Program-made: the position numbers and the translations under genes
In this document: piece by piece, positions 12,312 to 21,738 of the stretch
How the letters are laid out: the number at the start of each line of letters is the position of its first letter
Position numbering within the stretch: the first letter of the stretch is position 1
Notes under the pieces: generated by a model
Databases searched by the model: none
Told to the model about the DNA's origin: nothing
The model's input: only the letters and a program-made list of their open reading frames with translations
Assembly: GCA_036346405.1 (NCBI GenBank)
Contig: CM070550.1
Span: 17,642,115-17,706,114, forward strand
Reading direction: 5' to 3'
Length of the DNA: 64,000 nt
Source: Phyllostachys edulis
Taxonomy: Eukaryota; Streptophyta; Magnoliopsida; Poales; Poaceae

Positions 12312-12777
12312 AACTTTCTCTCTTTGGTAATAGATGACAACCATCACAATTGCAAGTAATTGAATATAAGATAAACATGAGTATATATTAACTACACAAG
12401 TTTTGTATACTCATTTGACATGTTTCAAAGTAAAGATCCTTAATATATGTGGATAAAGGAATATGGATCAATACTATTGAAACCACAAAACATAGAGTGA
12501 ACTCCCCCTAAATGTGTGCATACATGAATGTGTAATAAGAACATATGCACATATTCAAATTAGACTTTTGGTGGAGTTCAACCTATATTTTGGATCCGAG
12601 GAATGCAACAAGATATAGGAATATGATGTCGAATGCATACCTCTTTGATTTTCACCTTTTCAACCAACTGAGACTAAACAATAGGTATACTAATAGAAGT
12701 GTTAGTCTCACAAATGGATTTGTCATTAATCACTAAAATACTCTATTAACTCATAATGGCAGGTCTAGATTCTTCAA
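12312..12777 (-). repeat. copia internal 3' segment with polypurine tracts, then start of a second LTR
   Basis: Immediately upstream (minus sense) of the LTR start at 12311 is ACCAAAGAGAGAAAGTT, a decayed version of the polypurine tract that precedes Sirevirus 3' LTRs. A second tract, TTTAGGGGGAGTTC, lies near 12500. At 12777 another LTR start, TGAAGAATCTAGACCTGCC, is homologous to the one at 12311. So one LTR has a polypurine tract upstream and a primer site downstream, the signature of a tandem LTR-internal-LTR-internal array. Confidence 0.6.
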
Positions 12778-13027
12778 TGGCGTCCACCAGGTCACCTGTC
12801 CCCCCCTAGAGTTTTTCTCGAGCAACTCGATTCACTCTCGGTGGTCGAGCATTTCGAGGACATAGATGTTCCACTAGAGGTCGTACAAATCGATCCAGAG
12901 AACATGGATGCTCCACAGGTCATGCAGCACGATCACGGTAGAGATTGGATGACGTTGATCTACAATTATCTTCAACATGACATTGTTCCTGAAGATGATG
13001 TAGAGAATGATCGTATAGCTCGAAAAG
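12778..13027 (+). pseudogene. gypsy-1 pol linker between RNase H and integrase
   Basis: From about 12820 the frame reads FLEQLDSLSVVEHFEDID, then DWMTLIYNYLQHDIVPEDD and RIARK up to 13027. The gypsy-2 equivalent is DTWMAPIYEYLQKGSVPEDD followed by LSRKAKMYTL. The frame resumes at 37939 after an inserted copia LTR, giving RKAKSYTL across the join. This shows directly that 13028-37938 is an insertion with duplication of AAAAG. Confidence 0.85.
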
Positions 13028-13784
13028 TGTGGATATCATGGGGATATGCTCACGATCTTAGGATGATGATACAATTGGCAATGGCGTTGAAGGTTTATCG
13101 AATCACACATTTTTGGCAAAGTTCAAACTGCTGTCAAGCAAGTGGCGGTCTGACCGGACAAGGTGGCGGTCTAACCAGCCATGAGTGGCGGTCAGACCGG
13201 CTTTTGGAAATCGGTCAGACCAAACATGAAGTGATTTTGAGTTTTGGAGCTGGGCCAAAAATAGAGGGTGTAGGAAAGAGAGGAGATCCTACTACACTTG
13301 GTCTCATATTTTTTGGAGCTTCCAGGCAAAAGTTCTATTGGTTTGAAAATTTGAGAGGTTTGGATTTTCGGGGGAGGAAATTTGGCTAAGTCCAGCTAAG
13401 CGGTCGACCGCCAACAGTGGCGGTCGAGGCGGCGGTCGACCGCCAAGGGTGGCGGTCGAGACCGATTTTGACTTGTTCATCGGCCAACTTCGGTGGCGAT
13501 GATTGTTTGGTTAGGTCATATTTATGGGTTTCAGTGCATATGTGTTGCATGATGCATGTTTTGACTAACGTGGGTGAAGTTGCGAAGAACTTGTTCCCGG
13601 AATCGATTTCTTCGTCTATTATTGTGCAGGTTGCTTGGAGGTCAACGACGGTCAACGGCGAGGATGATCGGGACTAGGCTTGGAGAGCTGAGGTACAGAA
13701 CGATCGAGGATGCCGGGTGAGATCAATGGATTCAAGCATGGCATAAATTGGACAAGGATGACCGAACGGGCAGTTCGGTACGAG

Positions 13785-14559
13785 TGTCTGAGAGTGAACA
13801 AGGTTTTATCTACCATTCCCATTTTGAAATCATTTTTAAGCAAGAAACTCTTAAGCCTATCATACCAAGCTCTAGGGGCTTGCTTCAATCCATACAAGGC
13901 TTTGGAGAGCTTAAACACATGGTTTGGGAATTTAGGATTTTAAAACCAGGAGGTTGCTTGACATAGACCTCTTCTTCTATGAAACCGTTAAGGAAAGCAC
14001 TCTTGACATCCATTTGAAAAAGTTTCAAGCCCTTAGATGTGACGAAAGCTGGAAAAATGCGAATAGCTTCTAATCTAGCTACAGGAGCAAATGTCTCTTC
14101 AAAGTCTAAGCCTTCTACCTGGGAATATCCTTAAGCTACAAGCCTAGCCTTGTTGCGAACTACCAACCCATCATCACTTTGCTTATTTTTGAAAATCTAT
14201 TTTGTTCCAATTACATTGTGATTAGATGGAGGTTCAACTAAGGTCCAGACTTGATTTCTTTCAAAATTTTCAAGCTCTTCATGCATGGCATTGACCCAAG
14301 AGGAATCAGATAAAGTATGGGTGACATCTCGGGGTTCAAAAGACGTAACAAAAGCAGAATGCCCATGAGAATCTGGAGAGATAAACCTGGAGCGAGTAAC
14401 TCGCTCATAGAGATCCCCAATCATCTGCTCAGTTGGGTGTTGTCGCTGAATATGAAGAGGAGGTTCTGGTGCAGATGTGGCCTCTACCTCATGGGCTGTG
14501 GAGGTAGGAGCAGAGCCACTCGAATCGCCGGTGAAAATAGGAGGAGGTGCTCGGTTGGT
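13785..14559 (-). pseudogene. family-C copia reverse transcriptase, N-terminal half
   Basis: The RT start reads DSSWVNAMHEELENFERNQV and WTLVEPPSNHNVIGTK, then ARLVA, FEETFAPVARLEAIRI, FQMDVKSAFLNGFIEEEVYV and KLSKALYGLKQAPRAWYDRL. The frame runs to VDKTLFTLRH at about 13785. There it joins host-LTR sequence, before the catalytic YVDD box would appear. A few stops lie before 14190. The truncation removes the active site. Confidence 0.85.
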
Positions 14560-15400
14560 GGAGAAGTAGAAGCGTGCTCTCCAACCATCTCGAGATAGTG
14601 GATGATGGATTGGACCTTCATCCTCTATGTCAGATTCATCGTCGACGAAGATGCTTTCTCGAATATCAGGAACATGTGTACCTGCAGCATCGGGTCTAGT
14701 ATCAAGACTAGCCTCATCAAAAGTGACTTCATAAGTCTCAACAATTTTGTTAGTATCCAAATTAAATACACGATAGCCACGAGAATGAGCAGGATATCTA
14801 AGAAAAGTACCATCATAACATCTTGATTCAAATTTGTCCAAGTTGCCATGTTTAAGAATGAAGCACTTGCAACCAAAAATCTTGAAATGAGAGACTCTAG
14901 GCCTATGACCAAATCTAAGCTCAAAAGAAATCTTGTCTATGACATATCTCAAGAACACCCTATTGGACACATAGCAAGCAGTAGAGATTGCCTCAGCCCA
15001 AAATCTCCTAGGTGTGCTATGGTCATCTAGCATGGTCCTAGCCATCTCTACAAGGGTTCTGTTCTTCCTTTCTACAACCCCATTCTACTGGGGAACTCTA
15101 GGTGAAGAGAACTGGTGTTCAAGTCCTCTCTCAGTGCAGAATGTGGCAAAAAAAGAGTTCTTGAATTCTGTGCCATTGTTACTCCTAATGGTTCTCAAAG
15201 CTCCAGGAGGTCAACTGCTAGTCTAAGGACCAACTCTCTAAAACAGCCAAATGTCTCATCCTTAGAAATCAGAAAATAGACCCATGAATACCTGGAGAAA
15301 TCATCCACAATGACGAGCACATACCACTTCCACCCAGCAGACTGAACTCTAGAAGTGCAAGAACTGACCAGGTCCATCAGTCATCACTAAAGTAAGAGGT
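14560..15400 (-). pseudogene. family-C copia integrase (second catalytic Asp changed)
   Basis: From 15377 the core reads VLVIVDDFSRYSWVYFL. After a frame change come RSNNGTEFKNSFF and, past a stop, NGVVERKNRTLVEMARTMLD. The longer open frame from 15045 continues with FWAEAISTACYVSNRV and FKIFGCKCFILKHGNLDKF. In the D-D-E triad the first aspartate (VDDFS) and the glutamate (NGVVE) are kept. The second, normally in DNGTEF, is asparagine (NNGTEF). The C-terminal acidic linker leads into RT. Confidence 0.8.
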
Positions 15401-15618
15401 GGATGAGAAGCAGAAACCATCTTACCATGTCTACAGGGAGTGCACACTAGGTCTCTAACATTCTTAAGCTTAGGAAAACCTCTAATCAAGGTCTTGCTAC
15501 TGACTCTGGTCAAATGGTCGAAACCTCTATGTCAAATGGTGAAACACTAGATATGAATCAAGCCACAAGACACCACAAGCACTAAAGATCCTCTCACCTA
15601 AAGATCCCAAAGACATGC

Positions 15619-16295
15619 TCACCTGAGGAGTAGATCATGAGAATCTGAAGCCACAAGACACTTAGGGCTGGAAGCAGAAGAGATACTGAAATTAGCACTA
15701 AAGATCCTCTCAAACCTAAAGATCCCAAAGACATGCTCACCTGAGGAGTCTAGAACTCTACACTCACCACTCTTAAACCTCACTTCTAGACCCTCATCAA
15801 GAAGTTGAGAGACAGATAGCAGATTATACCTCGACTTACTTACCAAAGCGGCGTCCTTAAGCATGAAGTTGTTGTTGACGCCCTTGTGTCCTTAGGCATC
15901 ACGGCGGTGAGAAGCATCCCCAAACGTGATCAACTCGTTGCCGGATGCACGTGTGAGGGAGGAGAACCATCTAGAATCTCCAGTCATGTGTCGAGAACAC
16001 CCAAAGTCAACAAGCCATATGTTCTCCTTCCTCGCACGACGGACCTACAGGGCATAAGCAGGGAACATCTGTGCCTCAGTACTGGGATTAGTGATAAAAG
16101 ACTTGGGAATCCAGTACTGAGTCACACGATGCTTGGGAACAGCAGTAGAAATAGTAGTAAAATGGTTAGAGGGATAATAATAAGAATACACACGTGAAAC
16201 ACCTAGACCTCTACGAATCGACCTACCAAAAGGTCGATACTCTCCCTGTCTAGATGCTACCCGTGGTCTCTCCTCACGATATCCTAACCCAAAAT
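15619..16295 (-). pseudogene. family-C copia protease and GAG-pre-integrase region
   Basis: The minus strand gives QYWIPKSFITNPS at the gag end, then WLVDFGCSRHMTGD near 15985-16017 and a GAG-pre-integrase segment with NLLSVSQLLDEGLEVRF (to 15619). Copia proteases carry D-S-G at the active site; here the serine is phenylalanine (D-F-G). That change is expected to impair or change the enzyme. Stops and a frame change near 15890 also break it. Confidence 0.75.
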
Positions 16296-16296
16296 G

Positions 16297-18355
16297 CTAC
16301 CTAGAGCCACCAAAAGAGTCAAAGAAGTCATCTACGAACCTAGGCCTATATCTAGCGAGAAAGACAGGCTGCCTGGCTCTAGAGACAGTAGAAGGTGAAG
16401 GAACTCCTCTAATTGACCTCAAAGCACGCACTCTCTCCTTCCTCTCACTCTTAGCTCTACGGAAGCAGAACTCAACTATGTGGCCATCCTTCTTGCAGAA
16501 GATGCAATGATACTTGACCTTTTGAGAGGTCTGATCTGGTGACTTAGAAGCATCTGTCTTGCTAGAAAGGGTTTGGGAAAAACCTGCAAATCTAAAGACT
16601 AACTTAGATGGCTTAGGGGGTTCTACCTCAAACTTGCCACTCTCAACAGCTCTCACAACCTTAGGTAAGTGGTTCTTGGAATACTTTAGGGAATTAAATC
16701 CTAGGCCACTCTTCTTTACACTCACCTTAGATTGATCGAGGATCATGTTAAGGTTCTTCTTCCCACTAGAAAATCTCTCAAGAGTCTTTTTGAGGTAGTC
16801 ATTTTCTTTGACTAGTTCCTTACATGAGGCACACTTATTTGACTTGATTGTCCTATTATACCTTTCCTTATAAAGAGCTGCCTCAACCTTCAAGGCCTCA
16901 CAAGACACACAAGAGGCATTCCTAATCCTACCCAATTGCTCTTTGATCTTGACTCTAAGCGCCTCTTGTACCCCATCTAAATTATTCCCAACTTGATCTG
17001 AAGGCACAAGAATTAGAAACAACTACTTTCTTGGATGCAGTCATGGACATGGATTGTTCAATTTTAGATTTCTCCTCTAGAGTCTTGTTTAGAGCATCAT
17101 TCTCAATTGTGAGTTTATGGCAGTTCTCACATGAAGCAGTTTTAGAGTGAAGAACCATTTCAGTCATTTCCTCCATTTTAATCCTACTATCCTCACAATG
17201 AGAGCAAGTGTGACTAGCATCAAATTTCATCAATTCCTTAGTAGCACTATCCAATTTCAATTCGAGCAATACACAATTTGAGCAAGATGAAGGAATAGCA
17301 TCTAGAGCAATAGCATCCATGCAAACATGACTAGGACTGGATTTGAGAGATTCTAGTTCATCTAGAGTATCTTTTAGTTGGTTTGCAATAGAGGAATGAG
17401 CAGATTTCAGATTGGTCAATTCATCATGCAAATTAGAGCAAGAATCACAATCATCAGCATGATTAATGGATTTGAGCCTAACCACTTCTAGGTTCAAGTT
17501 GTCAATCATGATATCATGTCTCTTAATTATTTTAGCTTGTCTTTTCAGATTTCGTTCAGCAACAACCAAAGCATGTTTCATCTCATCTGGTGAGGGACAT
17601 ACCTCGTCGGGATCGCTAAAAAGCTCATCGTCGTTGGAGGAGTCAATGTCGTGGCTATTCTTGGCCATGAAGCACATGCCGGTGAAGTCCTGGGCCTTCT
17701 TCTTGCCATGGGAATCATCGTCGTCGTTCTCCGTCCCCGAGTCTACATCGCTCATATCAACATTCTCAAGAGAAGTAAGGACCCGGTTGATGAACTTCCT
17801 GTAGTTAGGCTTTTTGGCTTTCGTATCCCGAGCTTGAGGATGCCTCAAGAAGTCCTTCTCCTCCTTACCCTTCAGCTTGGGGCATTTGGCCCGAATGTGG
17901 TTTGGCTCACCACACTCAAAGCAGGTAATAGGGCTACCTCTCCTTCTGCTCCTCACCTTGTTGTAGGCTCTTGTGAATTTTGTGGATAGGAGGGCTAAGT
18001 CATCCTTAGGTAGCTTCTCTAGTTGCTCATCGCTCAAAGAGTGTAAAGCAGACAATGAAAACCCAGATGAGCCAAAATCCAAAGAATAAGAAGAACTACC
18101 CTTAGATGGGTCAACCACTAAAGCCATCGACTTTGTCTTGGGGAGACGCGAGATGAAGTCAATCTCGTGTGTCTTCAACCTCGAGTAGAGCTTATCCATG
18201 GTAAGCTCACTCATGACAATGTTGCCATTGATGGAAGTGATTTTCATCCCCCAGACTTTCACATCAAGAGCACCCAAGAGCTGACGTGCATTTTGATTCA
18301 ATGAACACAAGATCCACAAGACGTAAGTCATGAAGGATTTTGAGAATCTTCCCAC
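16297..18355 (-). pseudogene. gag: family-C copia gag, extended C-terminal part with CxxC coiled coil and two zinc knuckles
   Basis: Two overlapping frames (18355-16982 and 17022-16297) make up this part. Early on comes the LTMDKLYSRLKTHEIDFISR segment, then knuckle CFECGEPNHIRAKC near 17920. An acidic stretch (DSGTENDDDDSHG) leads into a long helical region in which CxxC pairs recur: CDSC, CSNC, CSHC, CENC, CVSC and CASC. A second knuckle CIFCKKDGHIVEFC lies near 16490. The frame change near 17000 is the only break in about 2 kb, so this region is better preserved than its neighbours. Long coiled-coil gag extensions are known in Sireviruses; the regular CxxC pairs I cannot place in a described family. 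Confidence 0.78.
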
Positions 18356-18370
18356 AACTCATCCAAAGAT

Positions 18371-18736
18371 TCAGGGCCTTTGTTCGATCTTTAAGTATTC
18401 TTTCTTGAGTTGGTTCTGTCTCACTTCCTTGATCGCAGTAGAGCCCTCGTGGTAATCACAGAGGGTCTTCCAGATCTCATGAGCAGACCTCAAATGAGTG
18501 ACACGCTCAAACTCAGATTGACTAAGCCCTTGAATCAAGAAGTTTCGAGCCTTGCTATTTGCCTCCATATCTGGAGTGATCACATCGTCATTGGTTGGCA
18601 CAACATAAGGATTTTTTATCTTAAGCCAAATTGTGTGCCCTTGAGCCTCGATGTAGGCATGCATGTGAGCCCTCCAGTAAGCAAAATCGACTCCATCTAA
18701 CACCGGTGGTTTGATTGAATACTTGTCAGTCGCCAT
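18371..18736 (-). pseudogene. gag: family-C copia gag, N-terminal part
   Basis: The ORF starts MATDKYSIKPPVLDGVDFAY at 18736, 42 bases inside the primer site. It continues with HMHAYIEAQGHTIWLKI, NFLIQGLSQSEFERV and HEIWKTLCDYHEGSTAIKEV, the UBN2-type gag core. It ends at a stop after EYLKIEQRP (18371). The next frame picks up at 18355, so a frameshift splits one gag into two. The fold packages element RNA. Confidence 0.83.
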
Positions 18737-18778
18737 GGCTCCAAAGACCGGTTAAGATCTATGAGAAGAGCTAACCTT

Positions 18779-18792
18779 GCTCTGATACCAAT
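18779..18792 (-). other. family-C copia primer-binding site (tRNA-Met type)
   Basis: The minus strand reads ATTGGTATCAGAGC immediately after the LTR end CCTACA. It is the standard plant copia primer site and sets the LTR boundary at 18793. Confidence 0.92.
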
Positions 18793-20830
18793 TGTAGGAT
18801 CGGAAAGACGACTAGAGGGGGGTGAATAGGAGCACGAATCCTTTTTCACCTAGTTTGAATTCAACACGATCTTCACTTCAATAGCTATGAGAGCTATGAA
18901 GATCAAAGAACAAGTACAGCAGAAGACTTGTGTTGAATCCAACCTAAAACCCCAAAGCAAAAGACACAAAAACTCAAACCCTAAATGAGTCTGGCGGTCT
19001 GACCGACGTGCACCGAGTAGTCTGACCAATCCAGGCAGTCTGACCGGTAGATATGAGGCGGTCTGACCGCACCTGACGATGAACAGAGAAAACAGCCTGA
19101 CGTCCAAAGCACAAATTGATCTAACTTTTGATCTACGATTCTAAACTTGACCAAACTTGAGACACACTTTTCTAAGGATATCATAAACCTATTCAAAGGA
19201 ATGATCGTTAAGATCTTTGCCAAAGTTCTGACCTTTTTCCATTTGAGCGAAGTTTGCTTCAAAACCGAGTCAAAAAGCAAAACAATATCTAAATCTTGCT
19301 CGTGGGTAAAGAATGATCAAGATGGACTTAAGAATGATCAAGATGGACTTAGATGCACTCCCACATGTCACAGCAAGCTAGAACACCACAAAGATTCAAG
19401 AGAAAAGTGACGGATCATAAAAAAACTCCAAATCATCAAAATAAAAGGCAAGAACAAAAGAGACTCATCTTTAGGAACTTCCTTGGATTGATTTGAGGTT
19501 GAGCATTGATGTTTATAGCCACTCCATCCTAGAGGATAAAACTCAATACATGAGCACACGATCAATCAATCCCTAGAACCCTAACATCTCTTTCCTTTTC
19601 TCCAAAGCCCTAAAACAAACTAGGGTTTTTCTCAATGAAGTGCTTGAGGGCTACTGGACAGCACCGTCTCCTATTTATAGTAGAGGCTAGCTTCTAGAAG
19701 GCTATACCCATTGGGCACCCGTTAAGCCCACTAACAAACGGGTTTAACTCACGCACGTATTTTAAAGCGTCGTCTTCATCTTCACTTGACCTAAACTGCT
19801 TTTCCTTGCATCGTCTTGCGCCGCGGTTTAGTCCAAGGTCACCAAGGCGGTATTTGGTGAAATTACCAAAATACCCCTTCTTGATCTTTCTCCGAAAACC
19901 AAGTCCAATCTTGGTGAAGCAATCGCCTACTTCGCCACGTGTAGGTTGATCAACGGCTCTGATGTCGGCAAGTCTCTCCCGTCCGGCTCCCGCCGAAACC
20001 ACCAAGGCACTTGCACCGACCCCAATGCCGCTTGATCCAACCCGTTGCACCGAACTGCCCATTCGGTCATCCTTGTCCAATCTGCACCATGCTTGAGTCT
20101 ATTGACCTCACCCGGCATCCTCGATCGTTTTGAACCTCAGCTCTCCAAGCTTAGTCCCGATCATCCTCGTCGTTGACCTCCAAGCAACCTGCACAACAAT
20201 AGTCCAAGAAATCGTTTCCGGGAACAAGTTCTTCACAACTTGACCCACGTTAGTCAAAACATGCATCATGCAACACATAAGCAGTGAATACCAAGAACTT
20301 GGCCTAACAAGCAAACATCGCCGCCACGAAGGACGACGAACCAGAACAGAACCGGTCAGACCGCCATTCCAAAACTGGTCTAACCGCCACTTTGGGACTT
20401 ACCCAAAATTCCACCCCTGGAAATCCGAACATTTCTGGAATTTTCAATCGAATAGAACTTTAGCCTAGAGGCTCCAAACAATATGAGACCAAGAGTAGTA
20501 GAACCTCCTCTCTTACCTACACCTTCTATTTTTGGCCTAGCTCAAAAAATCCAAAATCATTTCATAGCCGATCTGATCGATTTCACAATGCCGGTCTGAC
20601 CGCCACTCAAAGGCCGGTTGGACCGCCAATTTGGCCGGTCGGACCAACAACACTTTCTCAGCAAACCCAGTTTAGGCATGGCCGGTCTGACCGCCAAAAT
20701 GGCCGATCAGACCACTAGTAACCTGACAGCCTGAACTTTTTCTGAAAACGACGATTTTGACAAGACTTCAAAGCTATTGCCAATTGTCTCATCATCCTAA
20801 GATCATGAGCATATCCCCATGATATCCACA
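18793..20830 (-). repeat. complete family-C copia LTR with GGCGGTCAGACCG palindromes
   Basis: This 2038-bp LTR runs on the minus strand from TGTGGATATCATGG to GATCCTACA. It contains repeated near-palindromes of the form GGCGGTCTGACCG and GGCGGTCAGACCGGC at about 18990-19080 and 20340-20710. A TATA-like CTATAAATAGGAGAC (minus sense) lies near 19675. It is the reference copy against which the three host-LTR pieces were placed. Confidence 0.85.
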
Positions 20831-20878
20831 TAGAGTTTTGGATTTGATTTCGTGCTCATGTGTTGAGTCTTTGTCCTC

Positions 20879-21673
20879 TGACGAGGATCTAATAATTCTC
20901 ATTTTATCATTTATCTATAATTCTTATTATGGATAAATATGACGTCATATGGTCCCTGAGTATACCCCATATATTTACAAGGAAGAAGCCAACCAGGTGG
21001 TCGTAAGTTTTTCTATGACCACCCCCATAGTCGTAAGTCCTGCTACAACTACCTCATGGTCGTAAGTTCTTCTACGATCACTATCTAGTCGTAAGTTATT
21101 CTACGACTACCTTATGGTCGTAAGCTCTTCTACGACCAGGTCAGCTACGATCACCCTATGATCAACAGAACCTACAGACGAGTGGGTCCAATTGATTGGG
21201 GAATTCAAGTAGTCAATATACGTTGTTATTCTACAGAGTAACAGCACATAATACTCCATTATCTCTAACAAGTAACTGCCAGACGGCATGGAGGAGTTAA
21301 TACCCCGGTGATTACTGCAAACATGCGCCCGTTATAGGAACTAATGAGGCACCACTTCACCTGGAGAAACGACCACTCCTTCATCGACTATATAAAGGTG
21401 GCGGTCAGAGAGGAATGGAGGGGACAACAGAGAACGAGATAGAAGGCAATCGAGAAGATAGGCACTATCCTCTGTAATAGTCTTTGTCTTTCTCCTGATT
21501 GTAGAAAATACACTAAATACCATACACACACACAGGAGTAGGGTTGTTATTCTCTCCGGAGAAGGCCTGAACCTGTATAAAAATCCCCGTGTCAATCTCT
21601 CTGCGTGATTTCATTCTTGGAGACCCCCCGAATCAAACAATCTTTACGTAAGATCGATTCTAAAACGCCGACA
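20879..21673 (+). repeat. gypsy-2 5' LTR
   Basis: This 795-bp LTR runs from TGACGAGG to CGCCGACA. It carries five hairpin repeats at 20999-21137 upstream of a TATA box, TATATAAA, at 21389-21396. The hairpins therefore sit in the promoter part (U3). The other copy is 36417-37209. Confidence 0.9.
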
Positions 21674-21692
21674 GTTGGCGCCGACCGTGGGG
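21674..21692 (+). other. gypsy-2 primer-binding site
   Basis: GTTGGCGCCGACCGTGGGG directly follows the LTR. It is the well-known TGGCGCC-type primer site of plant gypsy elements. The same kind of site is seen at 3959 and, in reverse, at 62601. Confidence 0.85.
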
Positions 21693-21738
21693 ATCTTCCA
21701 GTAATCTCTTGTCAACATACTCTCTTTTTCCAATCCTC

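Larger units (their letters stand above)
8096..12777 (-). mobile_element. Sirevirus-like Ty1/copia element, gag only, inserted in gypsy-1
   Basis: On the minus strand an LTR (12311 down to 10145) is followed by a tRNA-Met-type primer site and a full-length but broken gag (10087-8100). The element then stops abruptly at the gypsy-1 RT frame, so protease, integrase, RT and the 3' LTR are deleted. Gypsy-1 RNase H is also missing across the junction, so one deletion probably removed both. Beyond 12311 lies a short internal-type segment and the start of a second LTR ending at 12777. The LTR palindromes and the extended gag resemble Sireviruses; the lineage is inferred. Confidence 0.8.
13785..20830 (-). 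mobile_element. truncated family-C copia element, inverted inside an LTR of its own family
   Basis: On the minus strand a complete 5' LTR (20830 down to 18793), primer site, gag, protease, integrase and the first half of RT can be read. At about 13785 the RT frame stops and abuts the plus-oriented host LTR. RNase H and the 3' LTR are absent. The inner edge at 20830/20831 is a clean LTR edge, whereas the outer edge is a deletion that also removed about 500 bp of host LTR. This is an insertion of a family into itself followed by deletion. Confidence 0.85.

Noticed and set aside
13710..13966. Plus-strand frames over 13700-13970
   Set aside because: They are the shadow of the minus-strand copia RT (KALYGLKQAPRAWYDRL), which is the real reading.
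18779..18792. tRNA-like match at copia primer sites
   Set aside because: Only the 12-14 bases complementary to the tRNA 3' end are present. These are primer sites and not tRNA genes.
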